From Salegentibacter salinarum (GTDB taxonomy: Bacteria > Bacteroidota > Bacteroidia > Flavobacteriales > Flavobacteriaceae): DNA of 64,000 nucleotides. The position numbers were made by a program, and so were the translations under genes. Positions within the stretch are counted from its first letter, which is position 1. Every line of letters begins with the position of its first letter. Below are positions 1 to 9,675 of this stretch, piece after piece. Location: NCBI RefSeq assembly GCF_900168115.1, contig NZ_FUZC01000005.1:186001-250000 (forward strand), read 5' to 3'. The notes below the pieces were generated by a model, which was not told where the DNA came from, made no database searches, and saw nothing but the letters and a program-made list of their open reading frames with translations.

Positions 1-2
1 AC

Positions 3-410
3 GCCGGAATTCCGGTGATGGGTCATTTAGGTTTAACCCCGCAATCTATCTATAAATTTGGAACCTATACTGTTCGCGCAAAAGAAGAAGCTGAAGCCGA
101 AAAATTAAAATCTGATGCGATCTTGCTGGAACGTTTGGGCTGTTTTGCCATAGTTTTAGAAAAGGTTCCGGCAAAACTAGCTAAAGAAGTAGCTGAAAGT
201 ATAAGTATACCGGTGATAGGAATTGGCGCAGGAAACGGAGTTGACGGCCAGGTTTTAGTAGTGCACGATATGCTTGGAATGACCCACGAATTCAATCCAA
301 GGTTTCTTAGAAGATACGCCGATCTTCATAAAGAAATGACCAAAGCTTTTGAAGACTATCGTGACGACGTAAAAAGTAAGAGTTTCCCGTCTGATGACGA
401 ACAATATTAG
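3..410 (+). CDS. panB: 3-methyl-2-oxobutanoate hydroxymethyltransferase, C-terminal part (5' end outside window)
   Basis: This is the 3' end of ketopantoate hydroxymethyltransferase, which transfers a hydroxymethyl group from methylene-tetrahydrofolate to 2-oxoisovalerate in pantothenate (CoA) synthesis in the cytoplasm. The reading frame is already open at base 3 and begins with the family signature [14 protein letters not shown]. The later [20 protein letters not shown] block is the second strongly conserved PanB segment. About 135 residues are visible, roughly the second half of a normal protein of about 270 residues. An internal ATG at base 18 is not the true start. The substrate 2-oxoisovalerate is made by the ilv genes further along, but the two are not one operon. 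Confidence 0.95.
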   Translation, partial: AGIPVMGHLGLTPQSIYKFGTYTVRAKEEAEAEKLKSDAILLERLGCFAIVLEKVPAKLAKEVAESISIPVIGIGAGNGVDGQVLVVHDMLGMTHEFNPRFLRRYADLHKEMTKAFEDYRDDVKSKSFPSDDEQY

Positions 411-460
411 TTAGTAAGCAGTGAACAGTTGCAGTTGGCAGTACAAATAAAATCTTCTTT

Positions 461-1159
461 TTGGGAAAAATAATTTCAGATAAAAATAACCTCCAGGTAC
501 TTTATGAAGACAACCATATCATTGTGGTTAATAAACGACCCGGAGATATTGTTCAGGGTGATAAAACAGGCGACAAACCTTTAAGCGAGGTTGTAAAATC
601 TTATATAAAAGAAAAATATAATAAACCCGGAAATGTTTATTTAGGCGTAGTTCACCGTTTAGACAGACCAACTAGCGGAATTGTTCTTTTTGCTAAAACT
701 TCTAAAGCGCTTCCCCGACTCAATAAACTTTTTCAAGAAAAAGAAGCACAAAAAACATATTGGGCAATTGTAAAAAATGTTCCGTCAAAAAAATCGGATA
801 TTTTAATTCATTTTCTGAAGAGAAATTCGAAGCAAAACAAATCTTATGCTCATATTAAAGAAGTTCCTGAAAGTAAAAAAGCTATCCTGGAATATAGAAT
901 ACTGAAAGAACTCGATAATTATTTTCTCCTTGAAGTAGATTTACATACCGGCCGGCACCATCAAATTAGAAGTCAACTTTCGGCTATTGGCAGCCCGATT
1001 AAAGGCGATCTTAAATATGGTTTTGACCGGAGCAATAAAGACGCCAGCATTCATTTGCACGCCAGGGAACTCAAATTTATTCATCCCGTAAAAAAAGAAG
1101 AAATCCATATTATTGCATTTCCTCCAGATGAAGTGTTGTGGAATAATTGTTTAAATTAA
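461..1159 (+). CDS. RluA-family RNA pseudouridine synthase
   Basis: Predicted to isomerise uridine to pseudouridine in rRNA or tRNA. The 232-residue protein has the RluA motif II VHRLDRPTSGIVLFAKT around residues 64-80, with the catalytic aspartate at about residue 68, and a late LHTGRHHQIRSQLSAIGSPI block typical of the family. There is no N-terminal S4 domain, so it is the compact RluA/RluC-like form, and the exact target base cannot be told. The only reasonable start in frame is TTG at 461; no ATG lies between it and the upstream in-frame stop at 422. It lies 50 bases after panB on the same strand, possibly in the same transcript. Confidence 0.9.
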   Translation: MGKIISDKNNLQVLYEDNHIIVVNKRPGDIVQGDKTGDKPLSEVVKSYIKEKYNKPGNVYLGVVHRLDRPTSGIVLFAKTSKALPRLNKLFQEKEAQKTYWAIVKNVPSKKSDILIHFLKRNSKQNKSYAHIKEVPESKKAILEYRILKELDNYFLLEVDLHTGRHHQIRSQLSAIGSPIKGDLKYGFDRSNKDASIHLHARELKFIHPVKKEEIHIIAFPPDEVLWNNCLN

Positions 1160-1176
1160 AACTATCTGAATCACCT

Positions 1177-1902
1177 ATGAAAAATTTTTACTTAAGCTTA
1201 ATCTTTAGCGGAATTTCAATTTCTGCATTTGCCCAGGATACCATTTATATGGATAAAGATTATCAGGAACTGGACACTAAAGAAAATGCTGAATTTTTTA
1301 AAATAATTACTCCAAATGCTGAGGATGCCGATTTTCTTAACACCACCTATTTTATGGATGGAACAAAAAAAGCTGAGCAATCTTATGATCTCAAAGAAGA
1401 AAAGAAGGTTTACCAGGGATTACATAAACATTATTATGAATCTGGGGAATTATTTTACCAACTTCCATTTAAAAATGGAAAAAAGCACGGGCATCTCCTG
1501 GCGTACTGGGAAAATGGGACAAAAAGACGTCATGATGTTTTTAAAAAAGATGAACTGAAAGAAGGAAAGGTATGGAATGAAGAAGGAGAAGAACTTGATT
1601 ACTTTGCATATCATATTCCTGCTTCATTCCCCGGCGGACAGGAAAAATTACAGGCCTTCTTAAAAGAAAATATAAATATGCCTCAGGAACAGGAAAGAGG
1701 CACTGTGGTAAAGGTAATTTTAAAATTTACCATTAATCCTGAAGGCGATCTTTCAGAAATTCAAATAGTGGAAGGTGCTCCTCATCGCTACAATGCAGAA
1801 TCGGTTAGGGTTTTAGCCAATATGCCAAAATGGAATCCTAGCATACGCTTTGGAGAACAAGTCGCTACGAGATACTCATTACCAATTATTTTCCGAAAAT
1901 AG
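1177..1902 (+). CDS. Secreted TonB C-terminal domain protein with MORN/YwqK-like repeats
   Basis: The 241-residue product starts at the ATG at 1177, which places a clean signal peptide (FSGISISAFA, then QD) at the N-terminus; the longer frame from 1147 would bury it. The middle holds glycine/tyrosine-rich repeats such as ESGELFYQLPFKNGKKHGH, resembling MORN/YwqK-type toxin-antitoxin-like repeats. The last 90 residues, from FPGGQEKLQAFLKENINMP to LPIIFRK, form a TonB C-terminal domain. Such proteins are common in Bacteroidota and usually lack the N-terminal anchor of true TonB, so whether it energises a receptor is uncertain. Its stop codon directly abuts the stop of the next, convergent gene. 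Confidence 0.85.
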   Translation: MKNFYLSLIFSGISISAFAQDTIYMDKDYQELDTKENAEFFKIITPNAEDADFLNTTYFMDGTKKAEQSYDLKEEKKVYQGLHKHYYESGELFYQLPFKNGKKHGHLLAYWENGTKRRHDVFKKDELKEGKVWNEEGEELDYFAYHIPASFPGGQEKLQAFLKENINMPQEQERGTVVKVILKFTINPEGDLSEIQIVEGAPHRYNAESVRVLANMPKWNPSIRFGEQVATRYSLPIIFRK

Positions 1903-3447
1903 CTAGCGGCTCACCAACGCAACTTTTTCAGCAATAACATCGGCCACAGGGCGGTTTTCTATTTTACTTTCCAGCCAGGAAAGAATATCAAGATAGAGAA
2001 ACGCCCTGCGTTCGTATGGATGGTCTTCATATTCCTTCAATTTGGAATGCAACTTCATAAACTCATCTTTAATTTTAAGCGGAGAAACTTCGGGTAAATT
2101 TCTAAGAAAACGAATCATTTCTTTCTGCACCTCGTGTAAATCGTTCATTTTGATCAAAAACTTATAGGTAGATTTTACCAATCGATCTAAATGATAATCC
2201 AGCCCGGCTTCGTAATGGGCAACCAGGCTCAGAATTCGGGCAAAACACATAAGGTCTTCCCGCATTTCCAGCGATTTATTATTGATGATTTTATTAAGAA
2301 ATTCTATACACTTTTTATTGTTCCCATCACCAAAATAAAGACAGGCAATCTTATAATAAAACACCATAATGTGATGCTCATCAATTCGGTCTTTATATTT
2401 TTTAATCCGCTTCTGAATTTTCTCAACCAACTCATCACCATTGGCGAAATTGCCCTGCATAAAGCGTAAATTCAGCTTATTGGAATATAAATACAGGAAA
2501 GCCAGAGCCTTGATATTATCATCGTCAGGGATTTTGGCATCTTTCAGCATCCCTTCAAGATTCTTAAGGGTTTTCTCGAATAAATTGGTATGGTTAAGGT
2601 AAAATAAAGATTCCAGTAAATAATGATTTCCTTTTAAATAGGAAACCGGGTGAATAGGCACCAAGTGCTTGTTTTCATTAAAAAGGTCTATCCATTTCAT
2701 AGAATAACGATAGCACGCCAAAAAATCCTGGGTGATAAAACTAAACCATAAATGGGCTTTATAAAGCCAAAGTTTTTCCCTGAAACCAATATTTTTAATT
2801 TGATATTCTGGAAGGCTTTGGTAAAAATAGTTCCTGATGCTATCGGCTTCTTCCTGCGTCCTGGCGTAACCCATTTTTAGGAAAATAGCATATAACTGTA
2901 AAGATAAATTTGAAAGTTTACTGGAAATTAAATTAAGATCACTCAAATCCCGGGTTTGCTGAATCAGGCTTTCGGCCCGGTTTTCTATACTTCGGGTTAT
3001 GTATTGTGATTCTATTATTTTCTCAAGTTCCAGAATCTCATAAGCCAGGTTTTTCTCTTCATATTCAAGCGCCTGTACTTTAATCTTATCGAGTAATTTC
3101 AGGCTTTGTTTGTATAAACCTTTTCTATAAAGAATATAAGCAAAATCAAACTGTTCCCTAATTTGTACCGGAATACTCTGGTGAGCCGGATTCAGTCTTA
3201 AACTAATGAGGATCTGCTTGTATAAATGTGCTTTTACGTTAGATAACTGCTGTTTGCTGATTTTTGTTTTTAGAAGAATTTCCTTCTCATTATACTTCTT
3301 CAGCTTGGTCATTACCTTAAATAAATTCAGAAATTTACTATCGGTATTCACACCAATTCTTCCAACATACAATGAAAATTGCCGCTTTTCGGAAGGAGAA
3401 AGCGATTTTATCAAAGAAAATAAGTTATCGGTTAAATCATTAGTCAT
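1903..3447 (-). CDS. Hypothetical helical-repeat (TPR-like) cytoplasmic protein
   Basis: This 514-residue protein is not recognised as any named family. It is almost wholly alpha-helical in composition, with repeated leucine/tyrosine-rich helix pairs spaced about 35-40 residues apart (for example around YILYRKGLYKQSLKLLDKI and the IACLYFGDGNNKKCIEFLNK segment), which suggests tetratricopeptide-like repeats. No signal peptide or membrane segment is seen. The N-terminus MTNDLTDNLFSLIKSLSPSEKRQF may be a small helical head. It stands alone on the minus strand, converging with the TonB-domain gene with no gap and divergent from leuA. Expression and role cannot be inferred. Confidence 0.8.
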   Translation of the reverse strand: MTNDLTDNLFSLIKSLSPSEKRQFSLYVGRIGVNTDSKFLNLFKVMTKLKKYNEKEILLKTKISKQQLSNVKAHLYKQILISLRLNPAHQSIPVQIREQFDFAYILYRKGLYKQSLKLLDKIKVQALEYEEKNLAYEILELEKIIESQYITRSIENRAESLIQQTRDLSDLNLISSKLSNLSLQLYAIFLKMGYARTQEEADSIRNYFYQSLPEYQIKNIGFREKLWLYKAHLWFSFITQDFLACYRYSMKWIDLFNENKHLVPIHPVSYLKGNHYLLESLFYLNHTNLFEKTLKNLEGMLKDAKIPDDDNIKALAFLYLYSNKLNLRFMQGNFANGDELVEKIQKRIKKYKDRIDEHHIMVFYYKIACLYFGDGNNKKCIEFLNKIINNKSLEMREDLMCFARILSLVAHYEAGLDYHLDRLVKSTYKFLIKMNDLHEVQKEMIRFLRNLPEVSPLKIKDEFMKLHSKLKEYEDHPYERRAFLYLDILSWLESKIENRPVADVIAEKVALVSR

Positions 3448-3593
3448 TGTAACAGAATCGTTTATAAATCACTGATTTACAGTGATATTACATCTTATTT
3501 TTTAGTTTAATTATCGTAATGACCTAATTAGCAAAGGCCCGGAGTGTATAGATTACAATACTTTAGTTAAAGATAAAGTAAAATAAATCTCTT

Positions 3594-4766
3594 ATGAGCA
3601 CAGAAAAGGTAGAAATTTTTGACACGACGTTACGAGACGGAGAGCAGGTTCCTGGTTGTAAATTAAATACGGCCCAAAAACTTAAAATTGCTGCACGCCT
3701 TGATGAGCTGGGAGTAGATGTTATTGAGGCAGGTTTTCCTGTTTCCAGTCCCGGCGATTTCCAATCGGTTTATGAAATCTCTAAACTGGCAAAGAATGCC
3801 GCCGTTTGTGGACTCACTCGTGCTGTTAAAAAAGATATCGAAGTTGCTGCTGAAGCTTTAAAATATGCTAAAAAACCGCGTATTCATACCGGTATTGGTA
3901 CATCAGATTCTCATATTAAATATAAATTCAATTCTACAAGAGAAGAAATTATTGTGCGTGGTGTAGCCGCGGTTAAACACGCAAAGAATTTTGTAGACGA
4001 TGTTGAATTTTATGCTGAAGATGCCGGAAGAACAGATAATGAATTTCTTGCACGAGTTTGTACCGAAATGATCAAAGCCGGAGCAACTGTTTTAAATATC
4101 CCTGATACTACCGGTTATTGCCTTCCTGATGAATACGGAAGAAAAATAAAATACTTAAAAGATAACGTAAAAGACATTGATAAGGTTAGAATTTCCTGCC
4201 ATTGTCACAACGATTTAGGCCTTGCTACAGCCAATGCTATTGCAGGTGTGCAGAATGGCGCACGTCAAATAGAATGTACCATTAATGGAATTGGTGAGCG
4301 TGCTGGGAATACCGCTTTAGAAGAGGTCGTCATGATCTTAAGACAACACCCAACTTTAAATTTAAACACAAATATAGACCCCAAATTCCTTTTTGACACG
4401 AGTTGTATGGTTTCCCGTGAAATGGGAATGTTTGTACAACCAAACAAAGCAATTGTAGGTGCGAATGCCTTTGCACATAGCTCCGGAATTCACCAGGACG
4501 GAGTAATTAAAAACCGTGAAACTTACGAAATCATAGATCCCGCAGAAGTTGGTGTAACCGAATCTGCAATTGTTCTTACTGCCAGGAGCGGAAGAGCTGC
4601 TTTAGCTTATAAAGCCAAGAAAATGGGATACAATTTAACCAAGCTTCAGTTAGATGAAGTTTATGCCGAATTCCTGAATTATGCTGATGCTAGAAGATGC
4701 GTGGAAGACCATGATATTCATGAAATTATGGAAATTTCAGAAAGAAAAATAAGAGCTATAGCCTAA
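3594..4766 (+). CDS. leuA: 2-isopropylmalate synthase (short form)
   Basis: Catalyses the first committed step of leucine synthesis: 2-oxoisovalerate plus acetyl-CoA gives 2-isopropylmalate. The N-terminal [17 protein letters not shown] block and the metal-binding [12 protein letters not shown] block are both present, as is HSSGIHQDG near residue 295. The protein has 390 residues, so it holds the catalytic TIM barrel and linker but lacks the C-terminal LeuA dimer domain that binds leucine in the 500-residue forms. Feedback control by leucine through that domain is therefore not expected. It is the first gene of leuA-leuC-leuD-leuB; homocitrate or citramalate synthase paralogues are the alternative, but the neighbours favour LeuA. 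Confidence 0.93.
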   Translation: MSTEKVEIFDTTLRDGEQVPGCKLNTAQKLKIAARLDELGVDVIEAGFPVSSPGDFQSVYEISKLAKNAAVCGLTRAVKKDIEVAAEALKYAKKPRIHTGIGTSDSHIKYKFNSTREEIIVRGVAAVKHAKNFVDDVEFYAEDAGRTDNEFLARVCTEMIKAGATVLNIPDTTGYCLPDEYGRKIKYLKDNVKDIDKVRISCHCHNDLGLATANAIAGVQNGARQIECTINGIGERAGNTALEEVVMILRQHPTLNLNTNIDPKFLFDTSCMVSREMGMFVQPNKAIVGANAFAHSSGIHQDGVIKNRETYEIIDPAEVGVTESAIVLTARSGRAALAYKAKKMGYNLTKLQLDEVYAEFLNYADARRCVEDHDIHEIMEISERKIRAIA

Positions 4767-4812
4767 TAATCCAGCAAAAAGTTTAATACAAACCAGGATT
4801 GAATTTATAAAA

Positions 4813-6195
4813 ATGAAGAAAACTTTATTCGATAAAATTTGGGATGCACACGTGGTAGAATCTATACCCGATGGTCCCGATATTTTGTATATCGATAAGC
4901 ACCTAATACACGAAGTTACGAGCCCGCAAGCTTTTAATGAGCTTAAGGAACGCGAGATTTCAGTATTTCGTCCAGATCAAATTGTGGCTACCGCAGATCA
5001 TAATACCCCGACTGAAAATCAGCATTTGCCGGTTAAAGATCTATTGTCCAGAAAACAACTTAAAGAATTAACCCAAAATTGCGAAGAAAATAATATTACA
5101 CTCTATGGCCTGGGGCATCCTTATAACGGGATTGTTCACGTAATGGCTCCCGAACTTGGGGTTACCCAACCAGGAATGACAATGGTTTGCGGAGACAGTC
5201 ACACCTCTACTCACGGTGCTTTTGGAACTATTGCCTTCGGAATCGGCACCAGCCAGGTTTCCCAGGTTTTTGCCAGCCAGTGTGTTTTAGTTCAGAAACC
5301 CAAAAAATTACGGGTAAATGTAAACGGAAAACTCAAAAAAGGGGTTTTACCTAAAGATGTGATCCTTTATATAATAAGCAAACTCGGGACAAATTCGGGA
5401 ACCGGATATTTTTGTGAATACGCCGGAAACGTTTTTGAAGAAATGTCTATGGAAGGCCGAATGACGGTTTGTAATATGAGTATTGAAATGGGTGCCCGTG
5501 GCGGGTTGATTGCCCCAGACGAAACGACTTTTGAATATGTAAAGGGCAAAGAATTCGCGCCAAAAGGTGAAGAATTTGAAGCTGCAAAAGTTTATTGGAA
5601 GACATTAAAAACTGATGAGGACGCAGAGTTTGACCAGGAATATGCTTTTGATGCCGAAGATATTGAACCTATGATCACCTACGGAACAAATCCTGGGATG
5701 GGCATAAAAATTACAGGTGCAATCCCGATGGAAGGTGGAAAAAGCGATGCTAAAGCTTTAGCTTATATGGGTTTTAAACCCGGAGAATCACTTTTGGAAA
5801 AAACAATTAACTGGATTTTTATTGGTAGTTGTACCAATTCCAGAATTGAAGATTTTCGCCAGGCAGCAGCTTATATAAAAGGCAAACAGAAAGCGGCAAA
5901 TGTAAATGCGCTAATTGTACCCGGTTCACGCCAGGTTGCCGCCCAAATTGAAGCCGAAGGCTTACGGGAAGTTTTTGAAAACGCCGGTTTTACGCTTAGA
6001 CAGCCAGGTTGTTCGGCTTGTTTAGCAATGAACGATGATAAAATTCCCGCCGGAGAATATTGCGTATCTACCAGTAACAGGAATTTTGAAGGAAGACAGG
6101 GACAGGGTTCCAGAACTATATTAGCAAGTCCGTTAACTGCGGCAGCAACGGCTGTTTCAGGGAAATTAACTGACTTTACAAAACATTTAAATTAA
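4813..6195 (+). CDS. leuC: 3-isopropylmalate dehydratase, large subunit
   Basis: Aconitase-type large subunit that, with LeuD, isomerises 2-isopropylmalate to 3-isopropylmalate. The three [4Fe-4S] ligands are visible: Cys340 in IGSCTNSR and Cys400/Cys403 in [10 protein letters not shown]. The substrate-binding [14 protein letters not shown] block lies near residues 126-138. Its 460 residues match the usual bacterial LeuC length. It starts 46 bases after leuA and ends one base before the leuD start codon, so translation of the two subunits is probably coupled, fitting a 1:1 complex. Confidence 0.97.
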   Translation: MKKTLFDKIWDAHVVESIPDGPDILYIDKHLIHEVTSPQAFNELKEREISVFRPDQIVATADHNTPTENQHLPVKDLLSRKQLKELTQNCEENNITLYGLGHPYNGIVHVMAPELGVTQPGMTMVCGDSHTSTHGAFGTIAFGIGTSQVSQVFASQCVLVQKPKKLRVNVNGKLKKGVLPKDVILYIISKLGTNSGTGYFCEYAGNVFEEMSMEGRMTVCNMSIEMGARGGLIAPDETTFEYVKGKEFAPKGEEFEAAKVYWKTLKTDEDAEFDQEYAFDAEDIEPMITYGTNPGMGIKITGAIPMEGGKSDAKALAYMGFKPGESLLEKTINWIFIGSCTNSRIEDFRQAAAYIKGKQKAANVNALIVPGSRQVAAQIEAEGLREVFENAGFTLRQPGCSACLAMNDDKIPAGEYCVSTSNRNFEGRQGQGSRTILASPLTAAATAVSGKLTDFTKHLN

Positions 6196-6196
6196 G

Positions 6197-6811
6197 ATGG
6201 AAAAGTTTATCACATTAACCGATACGGCGGTTCCTTTAGAAATAGAAAACGTAGATACCGACCAGATTATTCCGGCCAGGTTCTTAAAAGCAACCGATAA
6301 GGCTGGGTTTGGAGAAAATCTTTTCCGGGACTGGCGCTTTGATAAAAACGACGAACCAAATCCTGAATTTGCCCTAAACAAACCGGAATATAAAGGTTCT
6401 ATCCTGGTAGCTGGAGATAATTTTGGATGTGGTTCCAGCCGGGAACACGCGGCCTGGGCTATTAAAGCCTACGGATTCACCGTAGTTGTTTCCAGCTATT
6501 TCGCCGATATTTTCAAAGGGAATGCGCTTAACAACGGTTTGCTTCCGGTGCAGGTAAGTCCGGAATTTTTAGATCAGCTATTCGTGGAAATCACTAAAGA
6601 TCCTTCTGTAGAAATTAAAGTGGATCTGGAAGCTCAAAAAATCGGGATTCCGAAGCAGGATATTTCAGAACATTTTGATATAGATCCGTATAAAAAAACC
6701 TGTATGATTAATGGTTTTGACGATATAGATTTTCTGGTAAGCAAACTTGATGCAATAAAAGAATATGAACAGAAAAAATCACAAAAACTACAAGCTTCCA
6801 CACCCTTGTAG
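6197..6811 (+). CDS. leuD: 3-isopropylmalate dehydratase, small subunit
   Basis: Small (swivel-domain) subunit of isopropylmalate isomerase, partner of LeuC. It shows the family blocks [13 protein letters not shown] and [16 protein letters not shown]. The 204 residues are typical. A lysine/glutamine-rich tail ([13 protein letters not shown]) extends past the usual fold and is likely disordered. The gap of about 140 bases to leuB holds a dispersed inverted repeat, so leuB may be expressed at a different level from leuACD. Confidence 0.96.
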   Translation: MEKFITLTDTAVPLEIENVDTDQIIPARFLKATDKAGFGENLFRDWRFDKNDEPNPEFALNKPEYKGSILVAGDNFGCGSSREHAAWAIKAYGFTVVVSSYFADIFKGNALNNGLLPVQVSPEFLDQLFVEITKDPSVEIKVDLEAQKIGIPKQDISEHFDIDPYKKTCMINGFDDIDFLVSKLDAIKEYEQKKSQKLQASTPL

Positions 6812-6835
6812 TTTAAAAAATAATTTGACATTAAA

Positions 6836-6907
6836 CGTCATCCTGAACTTGGATCAGGATCTTAGATAATAAAACTTATTAGAAGCTAAAACAAGTTCAG
6901 CTGGACG
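6836..6907. repeat. Dispersed imperfect inverted repeat, family A (leuD-leuB gap)
   Basis: One arm reads CGTCATCCTGAACTTG and the other runs as AAACAAGTTCAGCTGGACG, separated by a short AT-rich spacer. The same two-arm pattern recurs in at least ten other gaps in the window (listed separately), so it is a REP-like dispersed family rather than a gene-specific terminator. Confidence 0.8.
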
Positions 6908-6950
6908 GAAATAAAAAACTTAAAAAAACCACACATAAAGAAGAAGAATA

Positions 6951-8066
6951 ATGAAATTAAAAATAGCAGTCTTGCCCGGAGACGGGATAGGCCCCGAAAT
7001 TACACAGCAATCAGTGAAAGTTTTAAAAGCTGTAGCAGATCGTTTCGATCACCTCTTTCAATTTGAAGACGCCTTGGTAGGTGCGGCAGCAATAGATTTG
7101 CTGGACAATCCGTTACCTGAAGCTACGCTGGAATTGTGCAAGAAATCTGATGCTGTGTTATTTGGGGCAATAGGACATCCAAAATATGATAACAATCCTG
7201 ACGCAAAAGTAAGGCCTGAACAGGGACTTTTGCAGTTAAGAAAAGGCCTGGGTCTCTTTGCGAACATTAGACCGGTAAAGGCCTACGACAAACTTATAGA
7301 ACAATCGCCGCTTAAGGCAGATCGTATTGCCGGTGCCGATATGGTAATTTACCGCGAACTAACCGGCGGAATTTATTTTGGTGATAAATTTACCGCTGAA
7401 GATGGCCAAAGCGCTACGGATGTTTGCACTTATTCGGTTGAAGAAATTTCCCGTGTAGCTCACTTAGCTTTTAAAGCAGCTGAAAAGCGTTCAAAAAAAT
7501 TGACCCTTGTTGATAAAGCAAACGTTTTGGAAACTTCCAGGTTATGGCGAAAAACAGTGACCGCAATTGGGAAAGAATATCCCGAAGTAGAGCTGGATTT
7601 CCTTTTTGTGGATAACGCCGCAATGCAAATGATCCTGAACCCAACACAGTTCGATGTCATTCTTACTGAAAATATGTTTGGTGATATTCTTTCGGATGAA
7701 GCTAGCGTAATTGGTGGTAGCATCGGTTTATTGGCGTCGGCATCAGTAGGAAATGAAAACGCAATGTTTGAACCTATTCATGGTTCATATCCGCAAGCAA
7801 CCGGAAAAGGAATTGCTAACCCGGTAGCCTCAATTTTATCGGCAGCGATGCTTTTGGAGCATTTCGGACTTATAGAAGAAGCTGAAGCCGTAAAAAAAGC
7901 AGTAGAGTTAAGTATCAAACTCAACGTTTGCACCATAGATATTAACAAAGACAACCATTATACCACAGAAAAAGTGGGTGATTTCCTTGAGGGGCTTATC
8001 AGTGAAGTTGATAATATTAGTATCAACAACGAAAACCTGAACCTTGGGCAAATGACTATTATTTAA
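6951..8066 (+). CDS. leuB: 3-isopropylmalate dehydrogenase
   Basis: NAD-dependent oxidative decarboxylation of 3-isopropylmalate to 2-oxoisocaproate, the last leu-specific step. The start [11 protein letters not shown], the substrate-binding [11 protein letters not shown], the metal-binding block around [19 protein letters not shown] and the nucleotide-binding [18 protein letters not shown] are all intact. Its 371 residues fit bacterial LeuB. It closes the leucine operon and is followed about 27 bases later by a rho-independent terminator. Confidence 0.97.
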   Translation: MKLKIAVLPGDGIGPEITQQSVKVLKAVADRFDHLFQFEDALVGAAAIDLLDNPLPEATLELCKKSDAVLFGAIGHPKYDNNPDAKVRPEQGLLQLRKGLGLFANIRPVKAYDKLIEQSPLKADRIAGADMVIYRELTGGIYFGDKFTAEDGQSATDVCTYSVEEISRVAHLAFKAAEKRSKKLTLVDKANVLETSRLWRKTVTAIGKEYPEVELDFLFVDNAAMQMILNPTQFDVILTENMFGDILSDEASVIGGSIGLLASASVGNENAMFEPIHGSYPQATGKGIANPVASILSAAMLLEHFGLIEEAEAVKKAVELSIKLNVCTIDINKDNHYTTEKVGDFLEGLISEVDNISINNENLNLGQMTII

Positions 8067-8092
8067 GATTATTTTTCTTCATTTATGTTTTG

Positions 8093-8130
8093 ACCTCTCG
8101 CATTTCGTGTGGTTTTGCGGGAGGTTTTTT
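8093..8130 (+). terminator. Rho-independent terminator after leuB
   Basis: A stem CCTCTCGCA pairs with TGCGGGAGG (one T-G wobble) around a loop and is followed by six T residues. It lies just downstream of leuB and so ends the leu operon. Confidence 0.8.
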
Positions 8131-8139
8131 AGTGATACC

Positions 8140-8175
8140 CACTAGACAGGCGTTTGGAAAAACGTCTGTCTAGTG
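8140..8175. repeat. Long hairpin (16-bp arms)
   Basis: The arms CACTAGACAGGCGTTT and AAACGTCTGTCTAGTG pair over 16 positions with a single G-T and enclose the loop GGAA. It lies between the ends of leuB and argH, right behind the leuB terminator. No T-run follows, so it may be a repeat element or a second barrier between the convergent operons rather than a simple terminator. Confidence 0.7.
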
Positions 8176-8186
8176 CTGGTTGAACT

Positions 8187-8206
8187 ATCCCGACTGAAGT
8201 CGGGAT
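8187..8206. repeat. Palindrome ATCCCGACTGAAGTCGGGAT
   Basis: The arms ATCCCGACT and AGTCGGGAT form a perfect inverted repeat around a short loop. A near copy (CCCGACTGAAGTCAGGAT) occurs at about 30122-30139, so this is another small dispersed palindrome, located in the leuB-argH convergent gap. Confidence 0.6.
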
Positions 8207-8240
8207 CTAATTATTCTTCACTATCAGCTAAATTCAAATA

Positions 8241-9518
8241 TTAAATCTGATCCTTTTTTCTTCTAATTTCCTCCAATGCAAGATTATCCTTACTACCCAA
8301 ATGTGAATGTTTCTTTCCTTCAGTAGCTTCATAGGTTCCTTCCTGAACCTGCTCCCCGATTATTTGATAGGCTTCTCTAAACGATTTGCCCTGCAGAACC
8401 AAATCGTTTATGCTGTCTACTGTAAACAGGTATTTATATTTTTTATCTTGCAAATTGATATCTTTAACTTTAATTAAAGCGATAGAATGGATAAAAACAT
8501 CCAGGATCTCTTTAATATTCTCAACTGCATAAATGCTATTTTCCTTGATCAATTGGTAATCCCTGTGATAACCACTGGGTAAATTGTTGGTGATTAAGAT
8601 CATCTCGTTAGCAATACTCTGGAGTTTATTGCATTTCCCACGTATCAGTTCGAAAACATCGGGGTTTTTTTTATGCGGCATTATACTGGAACCTGTGGTA
8701 AGCTCATCAGGAAACGCGATGAAATCGAAATTCTGACTCATATACAAACATATATCCATCGCAAACCTGGAAAGCGTATTGGAAACCGAAGCAATATTAG
8801 AAGTCACTGTCCGCTCGCATTTTCCACGACCCAATTGCGCTGCCACCACATTATATTTTAAAGTCGAAAAGCCCAATTCTTTTGTGGTAAATTCCCGGTC
8901 TATAGGAAATGAAGAACCATAACCCGCTGCAGATCCCAACGGATTCTGGTCTACAACTTTTAATCCGGCTTCTAGTAAATAAAGGTCATCTATTAATAAC
9001 TCTGCATAAGCCGAAAACCATAAACCAAAACTTGATGGCATCGCTACCTGCAAATGCGTATATCCAGGAAGTAGTTTCTCCTGATGTTCGTAGGCAAGTC
9101 CCAAAAGAACATCAACCAATTGTTTTGTTTTCCCTGAAATTTCCTGCAGATTTTCTTTAAAATACAATTGCATGGCCACCAAAACCTGATCGTTCCTGGA
9201 GCGCGCGGTATGGATTTTCTTGCCAGTATCTCCTAGCGCTTTGGTTAGTTCAAATTCAATTTTGGAATGTACATCCTCGAAATCTTCTTCAATCTCAAAA
9301 GATCCATTTTGAAGTTGTTGCTGAAGATTTGCCAGTTCCCCTTCAATATCCTTTACTTCTTTCGAAGTCAGGATACCGACTTTCCCAAGCATTTTAGCAT
9401 GTGCTTTTGAAGCTTTTAAATCGTATTCAGCAAGTTGCATATCTAACTCCCGGTCGTTCCCTACCGTGAAGTTTTCAATCTTTTTATCTATAGCTAATCC
9501 TTTATCCCAGAGTTTCAT
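8241..9518 (-). CDS. argH: Argininosuccinate lyase
   Basis: Splits argininosuccinate into arginine and fumarate, the last step of arginine synthesis. The fumarase/aspartase superfamily signature GSSIMPHKKNPDVFE near residue 277 and the TARSRNDQV block near residue 103 are intact. At 425 residues it is a little shorter than the 450-470-residue proteobacterial enzymes, which is usual in this phylum. It is the last gene of the arginine operon, with a family A repeat between it and argE. Confidence 0.96.
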   Translation of the reverse strand: MKLWDKGLAIDKKIENFTVGNDRELDMQLAEYDLKASKAHAKMLGKVGILTSKEVKDIEGELANLQQQLQNGSFEIEEDFEDVHSKIEFELTKALGDTGKKIHTARSRNDQVLVAMQLYFKENLQEISGKTKQLVDVLLGLAYEHQEKLLPGYTHLQVAMPSSFGLWFSAYAELLIDDLYLLEAGLKVVDQNPLGSAAGYGSSFPIDREFTTKELGFSTLKYNVVAAQLGRGKCERTVTSNIASVSNTLSRFAMDICLYMSQNFDFIAFPDELTTGSSIMPHKKNPDVFELIRGKCNKLQSIANEMILITNNLPSGYHRDYQLIKENSIYAVENIKEILDVFIHSIALIKVKDINLQDKKYKYLFTVDSINDLVLQGKSFREAYQIIGEQVQEGTYEATEGKKHSHLGSKDNLALEEIRRKKDQI

Positions 9519-9560
9519 AGTTTTAATTTTTTGTCCAAGTCATTTGAAACATGTTATAAG

Positions 9561-9639
9561 CGTCATCCTGAATTTATTTCAGGATCTAAGGTTTTAGAAC
9601 CCTAAAGAATTTAGAAGCTGAAACAAGTTCAGTTTGACG
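9561..9639. repeat. Family A inverted repeat (argH-argE gap)
   Basis: The arms are CGTCATCCTGAATTTATTTC and GAAACAAGTTCAGTTTGACG. The element fills most of the gap between argE and argH inside the arginine operon, so it is probably transcribed as an mRNA hairpin. Confidence 0.8.
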
Positions 9640-9675
9640 AAAATTTACTTCATTAATCAGTCTTATTCCTGGTTA

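Noticed and set aside
1316-1558. ORF overlapping the TonB-domain gene in another frame
   Set aside because: Met/Lys/Asn-rich frame-shifted reading of the real gene with no recognisable domain.
2191-2469. Plus-strand ORF inside the helical-repeat gene
   Set aside because: Shadow of the minus-strand gene at 1903-3447; composition and lack of any family support speak against it.
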